A stretch of 20,755 nucleotides of DNA, taken from Planctomycetaceae bacterium. Its GTDB lineage: Bacteria > Planctomycetota > Planctomycetia > Pirellulales > Thermoguttaceae. The number at the start of each line of letters is the position of its first letter. The stretch's first letter is position 1. The notes beneath the pieces are model-generated. The model was given only the letters and a program-made list of their open reading frames with translations. It had not been told where the DNA came from and did not search any database. Where the stretch lies: assembly GCA_031256755.1 (NCBI GenBank), contig JAIRPZ010000204.1, positions 1 to 20,755 on the forward strand, in the 5' to 3' direction. Shown one piece after another: positions 1-8,113 of this stretch. The position numbers were made by a program, and so were the translations under genes.

Positions 1-120
1 ACAGCGACACCGGCGGTTCGTACACCAGACGGTGCCGCAACACCGGAACCGGCAACGCTTGCGCTGTTCGGTCTCGGCATTACCGGTCTTGCTGCTGCAC
101 GGCGGTTCCGCAGAAAGTAG
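1..120 (+). CDS. PEP-CTERM sorting-domain protein, C-terminal fragment
   Basis: The frame is open from base 1 and ends at TAG 118-120; only the last 39 residues are in the window. The end shows the tripartite PEP-CTERM signal: a Pro-Glu-Pro (PEPATLALFG), a short hydrophobic segment (LFGLGITGLAAA) and a terminal basic cluster (RRFRRK). In known PEP-CTERM systems this tail holds the exported protein in the membrane until exosortase cleaves it. The function of the protein body cannot be told from this fragment. A strong hairpin terminator follows 34 bases after the stop. Confidence 0.85.
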   Translation, partial: TATPAVRTPDGAATPEPATLALFGLGITGLAAARRFRRK

Positions 121-154
121 TCATTGTTTTAACGTTGAACGTTAATAATAACTG

Positions 155-190
155 AAAGGCGGGGAACTTGATTGTTCCCCGCCTTTTTTT
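155..190 (+). terminator. Rho-independent terminator, probably bidirectional
   Basis: A 13-bp perfect stem (155-167 pairs with 174-186, core GGCGGGGAAC) with a 6-nt loop is followed by a T run to 190. It ends the PEP-CTERM gene. Read on the other strand it lies about 75 bases beyond the cysK stop, so it probably also stops cysK transcription, though the T tract on that side is weaker. Confidence 0.9.
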
Positions 191-264
191 ATTGCCTCGC
201 TAATCCTGCATTTTCCCGCTTGTTTGCGTTGTTTGCGGCGGCTCTGCTTGCCCGTTCTTTTTCG

Positions 265-1194
265 TCATTCGGCGAATAGCGGTGTCGAAAGGTACCGCTC
301 GCCGGTATCCGGCAGAATGGCCACAATGGTCTTGCCGGCGGCTTCAGTACGTTTGGCAATTTCTGTCGCTGCCCAAAGTGCCGCACCGGAAGAAATTCCG
401 ACCAGAATACCGTCTGTCCGGGCAATGGTCCTGCCGGTTGCAAAAGCGTCATCGTTTTCGACCGGAATCACCTCGTCATAAATCTTCGTGTTCAGAACTT
501 TCGGGATAAAACCGGCACCGATACCCTGTATTTTGTGCGGACCCGGTGTTCCTTTCGATAAAACCGGTGAAGCAGCAGGTTCAACCGCAACGACTTTCAG
601 GTTCGGATTTTTCGATTTCAGGAATTCGCCCGCCCCCGTGATCGTCCCGCCGGTGCCGATTCCGGCGACAAAGTAGTCAATTTTGCCGCCGGTGTCCTTC
701 CAAATTTCGGGACCGGTCGTTTTCCGGTGAATTTCAGGATTGGCAGGGTTGTCAAACTGACTCGGCGAAAAACTGTCGGGTGTTTTCTGCAAGAGTTCTT
801 CGGCTTTGGCTATGGCTCCTTTCATTCCTTTGGTTCCTTCGGTCAGCACGAGTTCGGCACCGTAGGCTTTAAGCAGGTTGCGGCGTTCCATACTCATTGT
901 TTCCGGCATGGTCAGAATGAGGCGGTATCCTTTGGCGGCGGCGATGGCTGCCAAACCGATACCAGTGTTGCCGCTGGTCGGTTCAATCAGGACGGAACCG
1001 GGTTTCAGGAATCCCTTTGTCTCGGCATCGTCAATCATGGCGGCGGCAATGCGGTCTTTCACGCTGCCTGCCGGATTGAAGAATTCCAGTTTGCCGAAAA
1101 TCACCGCTTTTAAGGCGTTTTTCCGTGTGTAGTTGGAAAGTTCAAGTATCGGCGTGCTGCCGATAAGGTCGGTAAAATTCTTTGCCAGTGTCAT
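265..1194 (-). CDS. cysK: Cysteine synthase A (O-acetylserine sulfhydrylase)
   Basis: This 309-residue protein has the usual length for CysK. It makes L-cysteine from O-acetylserine and sulfide in the cytoplasm, using PLP. Visible motifs are NPAGSVKDR with the PLP lysine at K46, the substrate loop PTSGNTGIG, the phosphate-binding loop GIGTGGTITG, and GISSGAA near the C-terminus. An upstream in-frame start at 1299 exists, but that extension would run through the promoter at 1271-1299. The start at 1194 has a good ribosome site (AAAGGAG, 1201-1207), so I chose it. The gene stands alone and is divergent from the iron-sulfur protein. Transcription is probably controlled at the near-consensus promoter and the inverted repeat just after it. 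A cysM or cystathionine beta-synthase-like paralogue is less likely given the overall match. Confidence 0.95.
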   Translation of the reverse strand: MTLAKNFTDLIGSTPILELSNYTRKNALKAVIFGKLEFFNPAGSVKDRIAAAMIDDAETKGFLKPGSVLIEPTSGNTGIGLAAIAAAKGYRLILTMPETMSMERRNLLKAYGAELVLTEGTKGMKGAIAKAEELLQKTPDSFSPSQFDNPANPEIHRKTTGPEIWKDTGGKIDYFVAGIGTGGTITGAGEFLKSKNPNLKVVAVEPAASPVLSKGTPGPHKIQGIGAGFIPKVLNTKIYDEVIPVENDDAFATGRTIARTDGILVGISSGAALWAATEIAKRTEAAGKTIVAILPDTGERYLSTPLFAE

Positions 1195-1239
1195 TTTTTT
1201 CTCCTTTCTAACAGAGTGATTGTCTATCGCCGCAGAAAA

Positions 1240-1262
1240 ACTATTAAACCTACGGGAATAGT
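1240..1262. promoter_or_regulatory. Possible operator in the cysK leader
   Basis: ACTATT (1240-1245) and AATAGT (1257-1262) form a perfect 6-bp inverted repeat with an 11-bp gap, immediately after the predicted cysK RNA start. The size and place suit a dimeric repressor of the Rrf2/CymR kind, but no regulator is seen nearby and the function is inferred. Confidence 0.35.
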
Positions 1263-1270
1263 ATGCTTTG

Positions 1271-1299
1271 ATTATAGCGGAAATATCGGCAAGCGTCAA
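1271..1299 (-). promoter_or_regulatory. Promoter of cysK, sigma70-like
   Basis: On the minus strand TTGACG (1294-1299), a 17-bp spacer and a perfect TATAAT (1271-1276) form a near-consensus promoter. The predicted RNA start is near 1264, giving a leader of about 70 nt before ATG 1194. Confidence 0.85.
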
Positions 1300-1395
1300 G
1301 AGGGATGTTCATGTTTTTTGCCGGTTTGCTGTCCAAAAGAAGACGTGCCGGCGGACAGGGGCTACTCCCTGCTGTTTTTGCGGCGGCGGATATGG

Positions 1396-1401
1396 TAAAA
1401 T
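1396..1401 (+). promoter_or_regulatory. Possible -10 element for the FrhB-like gene
   Basis: TAAAAT lies 35 nt before ATG 1437, matching the layout of other promoters in this window. No convincing -35 box is present at 16-18 bp spacing, so this is tentative. Confidence 0.35.
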
Positions 1402-1436
1402 CAACGAACCGCTCGCCTCATTTTTTTTGTTTTGTT

Positions 1437-2300
1437 ATGACCGTTCAAGCCCAACTTCAGGAAAAAGCAAAAGAACTTCTGACCGAAAAAAAAGTTGATG
1501 TCATCATTGGTTTCGGGATTCTTGAAACCGGCGGCACCGGAGCGGTTTTCATCACGGATCCGCAGCAGACAAACCGGCTGGTCTGGAACGATCAATGTTC
1601 GGTAAATCTCGCCGTTTATCTGACGAGAAAAGAGATCAAAAAACTGGGCAAACCCGGTATTGTCGTCAAGGGATGCGATGCCAAAGCCGTTGCCGTTCTG
1701 GAATCGGAAAGCCAAATTGACCGGAGCATCGTTACGGTGATCGGTATCGCATGCGAAGGCATGAAGGAATCCGGTACTTTGCAAAACAAATGTCTTGCTT
1801 GTGATGTTCATGAACCGCTGCATTGTGATATAGTGATCGGCGGAACCGCGTCGGGCGAGGTCAAACCGGAACAGCCGAAGTCAGCCCGTTATGCAAAATT
1901 GGACAAGATTTTGTCTATGCCGCTGGAAGAGCGTCTCGAATACTGGAAAGAGGAATTTTCCCGCTGTATTAAGTGTTATGCCTGCCGGCAAAGTTGTCCG
2001 CTTTGTTATTGTAATGTTTGTGTTGCGGACAAAAATCGTCCGGTGCGGATTGATACTTCGGCGACGCTCAAGGGTAATTTTGCGTGGAACATTCTTCGGG
2101 CGTTTCATTTGGCTGGGCGGTGTGTCGGCTGTTCGGCGTGTACCAATGCGTGTCCGGCAGGAATTGATTTAGACCTGCTGAACCTGACTCTTGCAAAAGC
2201 CGCCGAGGATCATTTTCAGTTTCGATCGGGAATGGAGCGGAACGAACCGCCGCTTATCGGTTCTTTTTCACCGGATGACCGTGAAAATTTTATTCAATAA
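1437..2300 (+). CDS. FrhB/FdhB-like iron-sulfur protein with two 4Fe-4S motifs
   Basis: The 287-residue protein has an N-terminal half resembling F420-hydrogenase/formate dehydrogenase beta-type proteins: VVKGCDAKAV (C80), GIACEGM (C106) and a CxxC pair (C119, C122). The second half is a ferredoxin-like region with CxxCxxCxxxCP at C177, C180, C183 and C187, further cysteines at C190, C192 and C195, and a second CxxCxxCxxxCP at C229, C232, C235 and C239. It lacks a signal peptide and is probably a cytoplasmic electron-transfer subunit. In other bacteria related proteins work with heterodisulfide reductase-like or formate dehydrogenase modules, but no partner is encoded here. The frame is open upstream to 1305; I chose ATG 1437 because homology-like sequence begins there and TAAAAT (1396-1401) lies 35 nt before it. 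There is no Shine-Dalgarno sequence. The exact redox partner is unknown. Confidence 0.8.
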   Translation: MTVQAQLQEKAKELLTEKKVDVIIGFGILETGGTGAVFITDPQQTNRLVWNDQCSVNLAVYLTRKEIKKLGKPGIVVKGCDAKAVAVLESESQIDRSIVTVIGIACEGMKESGTLQNKCLACDVHEPLHCDIVIGGTASGEVKPEQPKSARYAKLDKILSMPLEERLEYWKEEFSRCIKCYACRQSCPLCYCNVCVADKNRPVRIDTSATLKGNFAWNILRAFHLAGRCVGCSACTNACPAGIDLDLLNLTLAKAAEDHFQFRSGMERNEPPLIGSFSPDDRENFIQ

Positions 2301-2420
2301 AAGACACGTCTGAAAATCAACAGTACAAGTTCACGGAATCACCGGGACGTGTTCTATATTTCTCTCATCGACATTGCACCCCGCTTAACAATTCACGCCG
2401 CGAATTGCGATCAGCCGCGG

Positions 2421-2449
2421 TTGCCGCATTGATACATTTGTGCTACACT
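2421..2449 (+). promoter_or_regulatory. Promoter of the hydrolase-thioredoxin operon
   Basis: TTGCCG (2421-2426), a 17-bp spacer and TACACT (2444-2449) with an extended -10 TG at 2441-2442. RNA would start near 2456, about 50 nt before ATG 2506. A second possible -35 (TTGATA, 2429-2434) is too close to the -10. Confidence 0.55.
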
Positions 2450-2505
2450 GAACAGCATTCCGTTTGGCTGCCGCAACAATAAACCCTTTACACAAGGAGT
2501 CCCCG

Positions 2506-4407
2506 ATGAAAAAAATGATGTTTCTGATGATGAGCGCGGTACTGTTCACCGCCGACGCACCGGCAAAACCGCCTGCCGATTTGACACAAGACCAAATCGA
2601 AGCCGTGTCGATTCAGCCCGCAGACGGTAAATTGCGGGACGTGATGCTCCAACTCTTCAAAGAAGAAACCCTGCATTACACACAAGGCGAAAAGTTTAAG
2701 GATCAAGACATCAAATACCGCCTGCACGTTCCCCGAAACATGGAACCGGGCAAGAAATATCCGCTGGTGCTGTGGCTGCACGGTGCCGGTGAATGCGGCA
2801 ATGATAATAAACGGTCGCTGATTCATCTCCATCATATTCTGCCGTATCTGACAGGTACAAAACAACGGGACTTTTTCCTGCTGGTGCCGCAGTGTCCGAA
2901 GAATTCCAACTGGGGCAGTTATACGCACTCTCGCATTGTGCATGATACCAACATTGACGACTGGATTGGTCCGAACAAATTTATTGTGAATATTCCTGTA
3001 AATCAAACGAAGTTGCTGTGGTATCAGCAACTGTTGGTTTCCGGCAGCGGCATCAATGTTGTGCCGGCGAAGACGAACAAAGAGCAGACACTGAAAACGT
3101 CTTATACATACCGAAACTACACCGGTACACTTGAAGTGAAAAATACGCTCGAAGCGAAAACCGACAAGAACGGCAAGCCCGTGAAGTTGACGATCACAAC
3201 ACAAACCGGCGAAGACGGAAAAGAAGAATCCAAAACCGAAACGTTTGAAGGGGAAGACAACGTCCGCAAAGCCTTTAAGGACTTTCGGGTGAAACAGCAA
3301 AGTAACGCCCTTATCAGCAACGGTTATCAATTGCTGAAAACTTCCGAAACCGATGACGGCGCAATCACGTTGACTTACGGCATGGAGTTAGCGGATACGC
3401 CGCTGGGTTATGCACTGGCAATGGTCGACGATGCCGTGAAACGTTATCCGGTTGATGCGGAGCGTATATCGGTGAGCGGTTTGTCGAGCGGCGGCGAAGC
3501 AACTTGGCAGGCAGCGGAAGCAAGACCGGAATTATTTGCGGCGGCAGTACCGATTGTTTCGTGGCGGACGTGGAGCGAAGAAGCGGTGAAAGCCAATCCG
3601 GCGTTGAAAGAAATACCGGTGTGGTCGATTTACAGCAGCGATGACCGCGACATTGACGAAGCACGGAAAAACTTTGAGACCGTCGCGAATCTCGGCTGCA
3701 ATGTGAAAAAGACGGAATTCGGTGTTTGCGGACACAACGGCTGGACACCGGCCATGCTGCAAGCGGACATCTTTTCGTTTATGCTTTCACGCGGCAAAAA
3801 AGGAAGCGGGTATGTGCAGGTCGATGACCCGACCGTGAAACCGGAAGAAATGAAAGGGATTGTCGAAGTGGCAACCCGCGACCGGCGGCAGCCGACACTG
3901 GCACCGCCGGCACCGAATCCGAATGTCGGTAAAGGTGCATCCGGTGCAGAGAGACCGGGCGGCGAATCAAAAACGGAAATTCTGACTTCGGACGGCGAGA
4001 AAGTCGAAGCACGGATGATCGAGGACTGCGACCGTCCCTGGGCTATGACATCGGATTCGCAATACGGTTTGTTTGCCGCGGACTGGATGAAAGAAGCGAA
4101 GGCGTTGCCGCAATTCGTGGTGGATTTGCCGCTTGATCAATTGTCGGGCAAACTATCAAAGTCGGTGAGCGGCGACGGCAAAGACATTGCTGAAGTGTGC
4201 CGGTCAATCATCAATATGGAACCGCATCCGGTGAGCAATCCGCTGTTCACAACGGACGGCGGACGTTTGCGGAGCGACATTAAATACGCCTTGTCCGAAA
4301 AAGGCAAGATGGTCGAGCGGCTTCTGAAAACCGTTGCCGAATCGAAGAGCGACTTGGCGGACATTGCCGGAAAAGCGTTGAAAAAGATGACATTGATTGT
4401 GAACTAG
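2506..4407 (+). CDS. Exported alpha/beta hydrolase, predicted-peptidase/esterase type
   Basis: The 633-residue protein begins with a signal peptide (MKKMMFLMMSAVLFT, likely cut near residues 16-20), so it acts outside the cytoplasm. The hydrolase fold shows in KYPLVLWLHGAGE (oxyanion-type HGAG, 92-95), the nucleophile motif GLSSG with Ser327, a probable acid in YSSDDRD (D379 or D380) and the histidine in CGHNGW (H410). This resembles the predicted peptidase/feruloyl-esterase-like group; the substrate cannot be named. About 230 residues separate HGAG from the nucleophile, which is long and includes a Thr/Glu/Lys-rich stretch near 185-265. The C-terminal 200 residues have no domain I recognise and start with a Pro-rich linker (APPAPNPN). 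ATG 2506 is preceded by AAGGAG; an upstream TTG at 2464 lacks such a site. The thioredoxin-like gene follows after 38 bases, probably in the same operon. Confidence 0.8.
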   Translation: MKKMMFLMMSAVLFTADAPAKPPADLTQDQIEAVSIQPADGKLRDVMLQLFKEETLHYTQGEKFKDQDIKYRLHVPRNMEPGKKYPLVLWLHGAGECGNDNKRSLIHLHHILPYLTGTKQRDFFLLVPQCPKNSNWGSYTHSRIVHDTNIDDWIGPNKFIVNIPVNQTKLLWYQQLLVSGSGINVVPAKTNKEQTLKTSYTYRNYTGTLEVKNTLEAKTDKNGKPVKLTITTQTGEDGKEESKTETFEGEDNVRKAFKDFRVKQQSNALISNGYQLLKTSETDDGAITLTYGMELADTPLGYALAMVDDAVKRYPVDAERISVSGLSSGGEATWQAAEARPELFAAAVPIVSWRTWSEEAVKANPALKEIPVWSIYSSDDRDIDEARKNFETVANLGCNVKKTEFGVCGHNGWTPAMLQADIFSFMLSRGKKGSGYVQVDDPTVKPEEMKGIVEVATRDRRQPTLAPPAPNPNVGKGASGAERPGGESKTEILTSDGEKVEARMIEDCDRPWAMTSDSQYGLFAADWMKEAKALPQFVVDLPLDQLSGKLSKSVSGDGKDIAEVCRSIINMEPHPVSNPLFTTDGGRLRSDIKYALSEKGKMVERLLKTVAESKSDLADIAGKALKKMTLIVN

Positions 4408-4445
4408 ATTTCCCAACCGACTATTAACTGAAAGGTTTTACTGCG

Positions 4446-5735
4446 ATGAATACGAACAGCATCATGCTTGTCTGCCTTGCTTTGCTTGTGCAAAGCGGCA
4501 TCACCGCCGCACAGGACAATGCGGCAAAGAATTTGAATACGGCAAAGGATTTTCAAGCCGTCCAGCAACTTGTACAGAAACATACGCAAAGCATCAACAT
4601 CGAGTTGCAGTCGCTTGCCGAAAAGGGGGACGATATTCCGTCCGCGGAAATTGTCCGTCTGCTGAAAAAAGAGGGCGATTACAAAGTTGCCGCCGGCGAT
4701 AAGCAACTGCAAATCGGTAAGCAGGATTGGGAACAAGAACATGGATACCTGCTGCTCATCTCCGGTCTGGAAGTTCTCGATAAAGCGGAGAAACTGGAAT
4801 ATGCCGAAAAGAAACGGCAGGAGTCTGGCGGCAATCCGCCGCCGCGTGTGCTGACGCAGATTGCGGACGATGCAAAAAAACTCGATACCGCCGCCGCAAA
4901 ACGGATTCGTGAATTGATGAACGCCGCCGCAAAGGAAGGCAAGTATCACAATCTTGTCGGCAACTACCGGAATAACAAGTATCACGAGAAATACTTCGGT
5001 CTGACCGGAACGTTTGACAGCAAAATATTCGGCGAATTCATTGCGGACACACAGGAATTGATGAACTGGAATTTTTCTTCGATGCCGCCGGAAGAGGTGG
5101 TTCGGGCAGCGTTAAACGTCAGCCGCGCTGCATCGGTGCAGCGTACCGGCAGTATTTTCGGTTCCCTTTTCGGGAGCAAACAGAAGGACTGGAAAGCGGA
5201 AACGGTGGAAGCGTTGACGAAATTTGTGAACAGCCGCGATTGTACGCTTCCGGCATCTCAAAAGAAAGCGGCGTTGTCTGCACTGCGTGCCGATGCCCGC
5301 CGGATTGTCGGAGCGGAGTTGAAAATGTACGGCAAGTTGATTGACGGCAAGGATTTGGACTGGAACGCTTTGCTGAAAAAGAACAAAGTGATTCTTGTGA
5401 AGTTCACGGCGACGTGGTGCGGCCCGTGCAAAATGGAAGAGCCGGTTATCAAAAAAGCGTATGAAAAGTACCGCGATAAGGGCTTTGATGTTGTTTCGGT
5501 TTATGTTTGGGAAAACGGAGACGGCGGCAATATCAAAAAGATAGCGGACGAGAAATTGCCGTGGACAGCGGTATCGGAACACCTGACGGTTGAAAGCGGC
5601 GGTAAAGGTCACGGCACTTATTATGGTATTGAAGGGGTGCCGGCTATGCTGCTTGTGGACGGCAGCGGCAAAGTGATTGACACTGAAGTCCGCGGCGCAG
5701 CGTTGGAAAAGAAGTTGGCGGAATTGCTGAAATAG
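4446..5735 (+). CDS. Exported protein with C-terminal thioredoxin-like domain
   Basis: This 429-residue protein starts with a signal peptide (hydrophobic residues 6-21, cleavage likely near AAQ). Residues about 23-290 are mostly helical, rich in Lys and Glu, and match no family I know. The C-terminal 130 residues are a TlpA/AhpC-TSA-like thioredoxin domain: VKFTATWCGPCKMEEP with the redox pair C325 and C328, then VVSVYVWENGDG, and the cis-Pro strand GVPAMLLVDGSGKVID. It probably makes or breaks disulfides outside the cytoplasmic membrane. AAAGG lies about 10 bases before ATG 4446. The gene follows the hydrolase by 38 bases, which suggests co-transcription. Whether it acts on the hydrolase is speculation. 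A hairpin at 5760-5795 ends the operon. Confidence 0.85.
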   Translation: MNTNSIMLVCLALLVQSGITAAQDNAAKNLNTAKDFQAVQQLVQKHTQSINIELQSLAEKGDDIPSAEIVRLLKKEGDYKVAAGDKQLQIGKQDWEQEHGYLLLISGLEVLDKAEKLEYAEKKRQESGGNPPPRVLTQIADDAKKLDTAAAKRIRELMNAAAKEGKYHNLVGNYRNNKYHEKYFGLTGTFDSKIFGEFIADTQELMNWNFSSMPPEEVVRAALNVSRAASVQRTGSIFGSLFGSKQKDWKAETVEALTKFVNSRDCTLPASQKKAALSALRADARRIVGAELKMYGKLIDGKDLDWNALLKKNKVILVKFTATWCGPCKMEEPVIKKAYEKYRDKGFDVVSVYVWENGDGGNIKKIADEKLPWTAVSEHLTVESGGKGHGTYYGIEGVPAMLLVDGSGKVIDTEVRGAALEKKLAELLK

Positions 5736-5759
5736 AAGAAGAGGCGTGATGCAATCGTT

Positions 5760-5811
5760 AGGAGACCGTGTTGATTTGCTATCATACGGTTTCCTCTCTT
5801 GCTGTTTTTTT
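5760..5811 (+). terminator. Hairpin terminator after the thioredoxin gene
   Basis: AGGAGACCGT (5760-5769) pairs with ACGGTTTCCT (5786-5795) through ten pairs, one a G-U wobble, around a 16-nt loop. A T tract starts about nine bases later at 5805. The T tract is offset, so it is not a textbook terminator. It overlaps the -35 region of the next gene. Confidence 0.5.
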
Positions 5812-5826
5812 ACTTTCCTGTAAAAT
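5799..5826 (+). promoter_or_regulatory. Promoter of the first nuclease-methyltransferase gene
   Basis: TTGCTG (5799-5804), a 16-bp spacer and TAAAAT (5821-5826). The 13-mer TTTCCTGTAAAAT ending here occurs again at the proposed rpmC promoter. RNA would start near 5833, about 34 nt before ATG 5867. Confidence 0.6.
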
Positions 5827-5866
5827 GCTCGGCAACAATCAGGATTCAAATTGCGTTTTTAATAAA

Positions 5867-8104
5867 ATGACATGGACCGCATTCTTTCCGAATGTTGACT
5901 TTGCTGCCATTGCCGCCAATCCCGAATTCAAAGAGGCAAGTGTCAGAGCCTTCATCATTGATCCGCTGTTGCAAAAACTCGGATACACTGCCGATAGCAT
6001 CGTTCACGAAAAAATAGTGCAAATCCGCATCGGAAGCAAGAAACAAACAACGCCGTATTATGCGGACTATGTTCTGAAAATCGGCAATTCCTACGTTTGC
6101 GTTATTGAAGCAAAAGCCCCGGATAAAAACATTGCTGAACACGATGCCGTTGACCAAGCGTTGACTTATGCCATGCACAACGAAATTCGCAGCAAATATT
6201 TTGCAATATGCAACGGAGTTGAATTTGCATTGTATCGTACTGACATTGACCGAACACTGCTTTTACGGTTTTTGTTATCGGAAATTGACCAGTATTGGAA
6301 TGAATTCAAACGGTATCTTGCACCGGAAAGTTTTCAAGATAACAGCAAGATACAACAAGAAAAAGAAAAGGACAGCGGCGATTTTGATTTGACAACACAT
6401 TGCCGAAAAATGCTGTTAAACGAAATTCCCTGTAAAAAACAAGGAGCAAAACGGCATTTCGGCTGTACAGCATATTTCACGCGGCAGACGTGGAACGTGG
6501 TGCAGGGATACATTCAGAATTACAGCCGTCCCGGCGACTTGGTGCTTGACCCTTTCGGCGGCAGCGGAATAACCGCTGTTGAAGCATTGATGGTTGAACG
6601 CAAAGGCGTTCATATTGACCTGAACCCGTTGTCGCCGTTCATCGTCAATTCGTTAATTGCGCCTGTCAATGTTGCGGAATTAAATGAAGCGTGTAATGCC
6701 GTTTGTAAAGAATATGAAAAGTTAGAACCGAAAACGAAAGCAGAAATCAAAGCGGCATTACAGAAATACAAGCAGCCGAAGGACTTGCCGCTGCCGAAAA
6801 ATTCTGATGTTAAATCAGTATGGAAACTCTTCTCACTTAAACAGCGGGCGCAGTTGTCTCTGCTGAAAGCGTTGATTAAAAAGCAGAAGGATAAAAATAT
6901 TCGGCAATCGCTGTTATTGGCGTTTTATAACACTTTGACAATTTGCAATTTAACGTTTCACGAAACGCCGAAGGGCGGCGGTAATCATTTCGGTTTTTAT
7001 TACCGTTATCGTGTTGCCCGTGAGCCAGCAAACAGAAATACAGTTGAAACTTTTAAGAATAAAGTTCAACGCGTCATTGATGGCAAGCAGGAAATGGCAA
7101 TGTTCAATTATGCCGACCGTATTAGTGATATTACAATTAAGAAAGGAACCGCAACGGACTTATCACATATCGAATCAGAAAGCGTGGATTACATCTACAC
7201 CGACCCGCCTTACGGCAAGAAGATACAATATCTCGACTTGTCGGCAATGTGGAACGCTTGGCTTGATTTGGATGTTTCCGATGAGGATTATCAGTTAGAA
7301 GCAATCGAAGAAGGCAAACTCGATAAGACAAAAGACGAATATAAAAAACTCATTGCAGGCAGCATTAAAGAAATGTTTCGGGTATTGAAATATGACCGAT
7401 GGTTAACGTTTGTCTATGCACATAAAGACCCTGATTTTTTTGATTTGATTAAGAACACGGCGGAACAATGCGGGTTTGAATATGTCGGTGCTGTTCCGCA
7501 AAAGAACGGGCAATCGAGTTTTAAGAAGCGGCAGCGTCCGGGGCGGATTTTATCGGGACAGTTGATGCTTAACTTCCGCAAAGTCCGCAATCCGAAGACA
7601 ATGTTAAAAGTTAATCTCGGCAGCGATATGACTTTGCTTGTTCTGGAGACAATCGAAGGCATCATTGCGAAACACAACGGTGCAACGCTGGAACAGATAA
7701 ACGATACGCTTATCCAAAAAGGTCTTGAACTCGGTTTTCTTGATTTGCTTGAAAAGACGTATGAAAAAGGCGACATTACGCCGCTGCTTGAAAAAGAATT
7801 TGTTTTTGACGAAAAGACGGAACTGTTTATGATACCGCCGCACCGCAGTTTTAAGACGCATATTGATTTGCATTTGCGGATTAAGTATTACTTGACGAGT
7901 TATCTTGTCCGCAGTGAACGGGAACACAAGGATGCCCGCTTTGACGACATTGTTTTAACGATACTTCCGAGTTTGAAGAATGGTTCGTCACCGGAAGAGC
8001 AGACGATACTCGGCGTTTTGCAGGATATTGCTGTACCGTATGGAACGGACTGCTGGCGGTTAAAGAAAGACGGACAAGGAGAGTTGATAATGGAGCCGAC
8101 ATAG
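5867..8104 (+). CDS. Fused HsdR_N-like nuclease and N6/N4 DNA methyltransferase
   Basis: The 745-residue protein begins with a type I restriction HsdR N-terminal-like domain (about 15-130): YADYVLKIG with D67 and VIEAKAP with E81-x-K83, the PD-(D/E)xK pattern. The methyltransferase follows with motif I LDPFGGSGITAVEA (D228-G234) and motif IV TDPPYGK (D446-Y449), the latter typical of amino-methylating enzymes. About 210 residues separate the two, enough for a target-recognition or helical insert, as in DUF1156-like methylases. After motif IV come IKEMFRVLK and the strand SGQLMLNFRK. The last 140 residues look like a winged-helix or similar DNA-binding tail. It is likely part of restriction-modification or phage defence. 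The frame is open to GTG 5768, but the promoter ends at 5826, so ATG 5867 is favoured; it has no Shine-Dalgarno. Whether the nuclease is active, and the target site, are unknown. Confidence 0.8.
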   Translation: MTWTAFFPNVDFAAIAANPEFKEASVRAFIIDPLLQKLGYTADSIVHEKIVQIRIGSKKQTTPYYADYVLKIGNSYVCVIEAKAPDKNIAEHDAVDQALTYAMHNEIRSKYFAICNGVEFALYRTDIDRTLLLRFLLSEIDQYWNEFKRYLAPESFQDNSKIQQEKEKDSGDFDLTTHCRKMLLNEIPCKKQGAKRHFGCTAYFTRQTWNVVQGYIQNYSRPGDLVLDPFGGSGITAVEALMVERKGVHIDLNPLSPFIVNSLIAPVNVAELNEACNAVCKEYEKLEPKTKAEIKAALQKYKQPKDLPLPKNSDVKSVWKLFSLKQRAQLSLLKALIKKQKDKNIRQSLLLAFYNTLTICNLTFHETPKGGGNHFGFYYRYRVAREPANRNTVETFKNKVQRVIDGKQEMAMFNYADRISDITIKKGTATDLSHIESESVDYIYTDPPYGKKIQYLDLSAMWNAWLDLDVSDEDYQLEAIEEGKLDKTKDEYKKLIAGSIKEMFRVLKYDRWLTFVYAHKDPDFFDLIKNTAEQCGFEYVGAVPQKNGQSSFKKRQRPGRILSGQLMLNFRKVRNPKTMLKVNLGSDMTLLVLETIEGIIAKHNGATLEQINDTLIQKGLELGFLDLLEKTYEKGDITPLLEKEFVFDEKTELFMIPPHRSFKTHIDLHLRIKYYLTSYLVRSEREHKDARFDDIVLTILPSLKNGSSPEEQTILGVLQDIAVPYGTDCWRLKKDGQGELIMEPT

Positions 8105-8113
8105 TCAGTATAA

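Noticed and set aside
2304..2352. Inverted repeat ACACGTC/GACGTGT after the FrhB-like gene as a terminator
   Set aside because: The stem is seven pairs with a 35-nt loop and no T run follows.
2488..3330. A 280-residue open frame on the minus strand opposite the exported hydrolase
   Set aside because: It lies wholly against a gene with a signal peptide, catalytic motifs and ribosome site, and its translation shows no motif.
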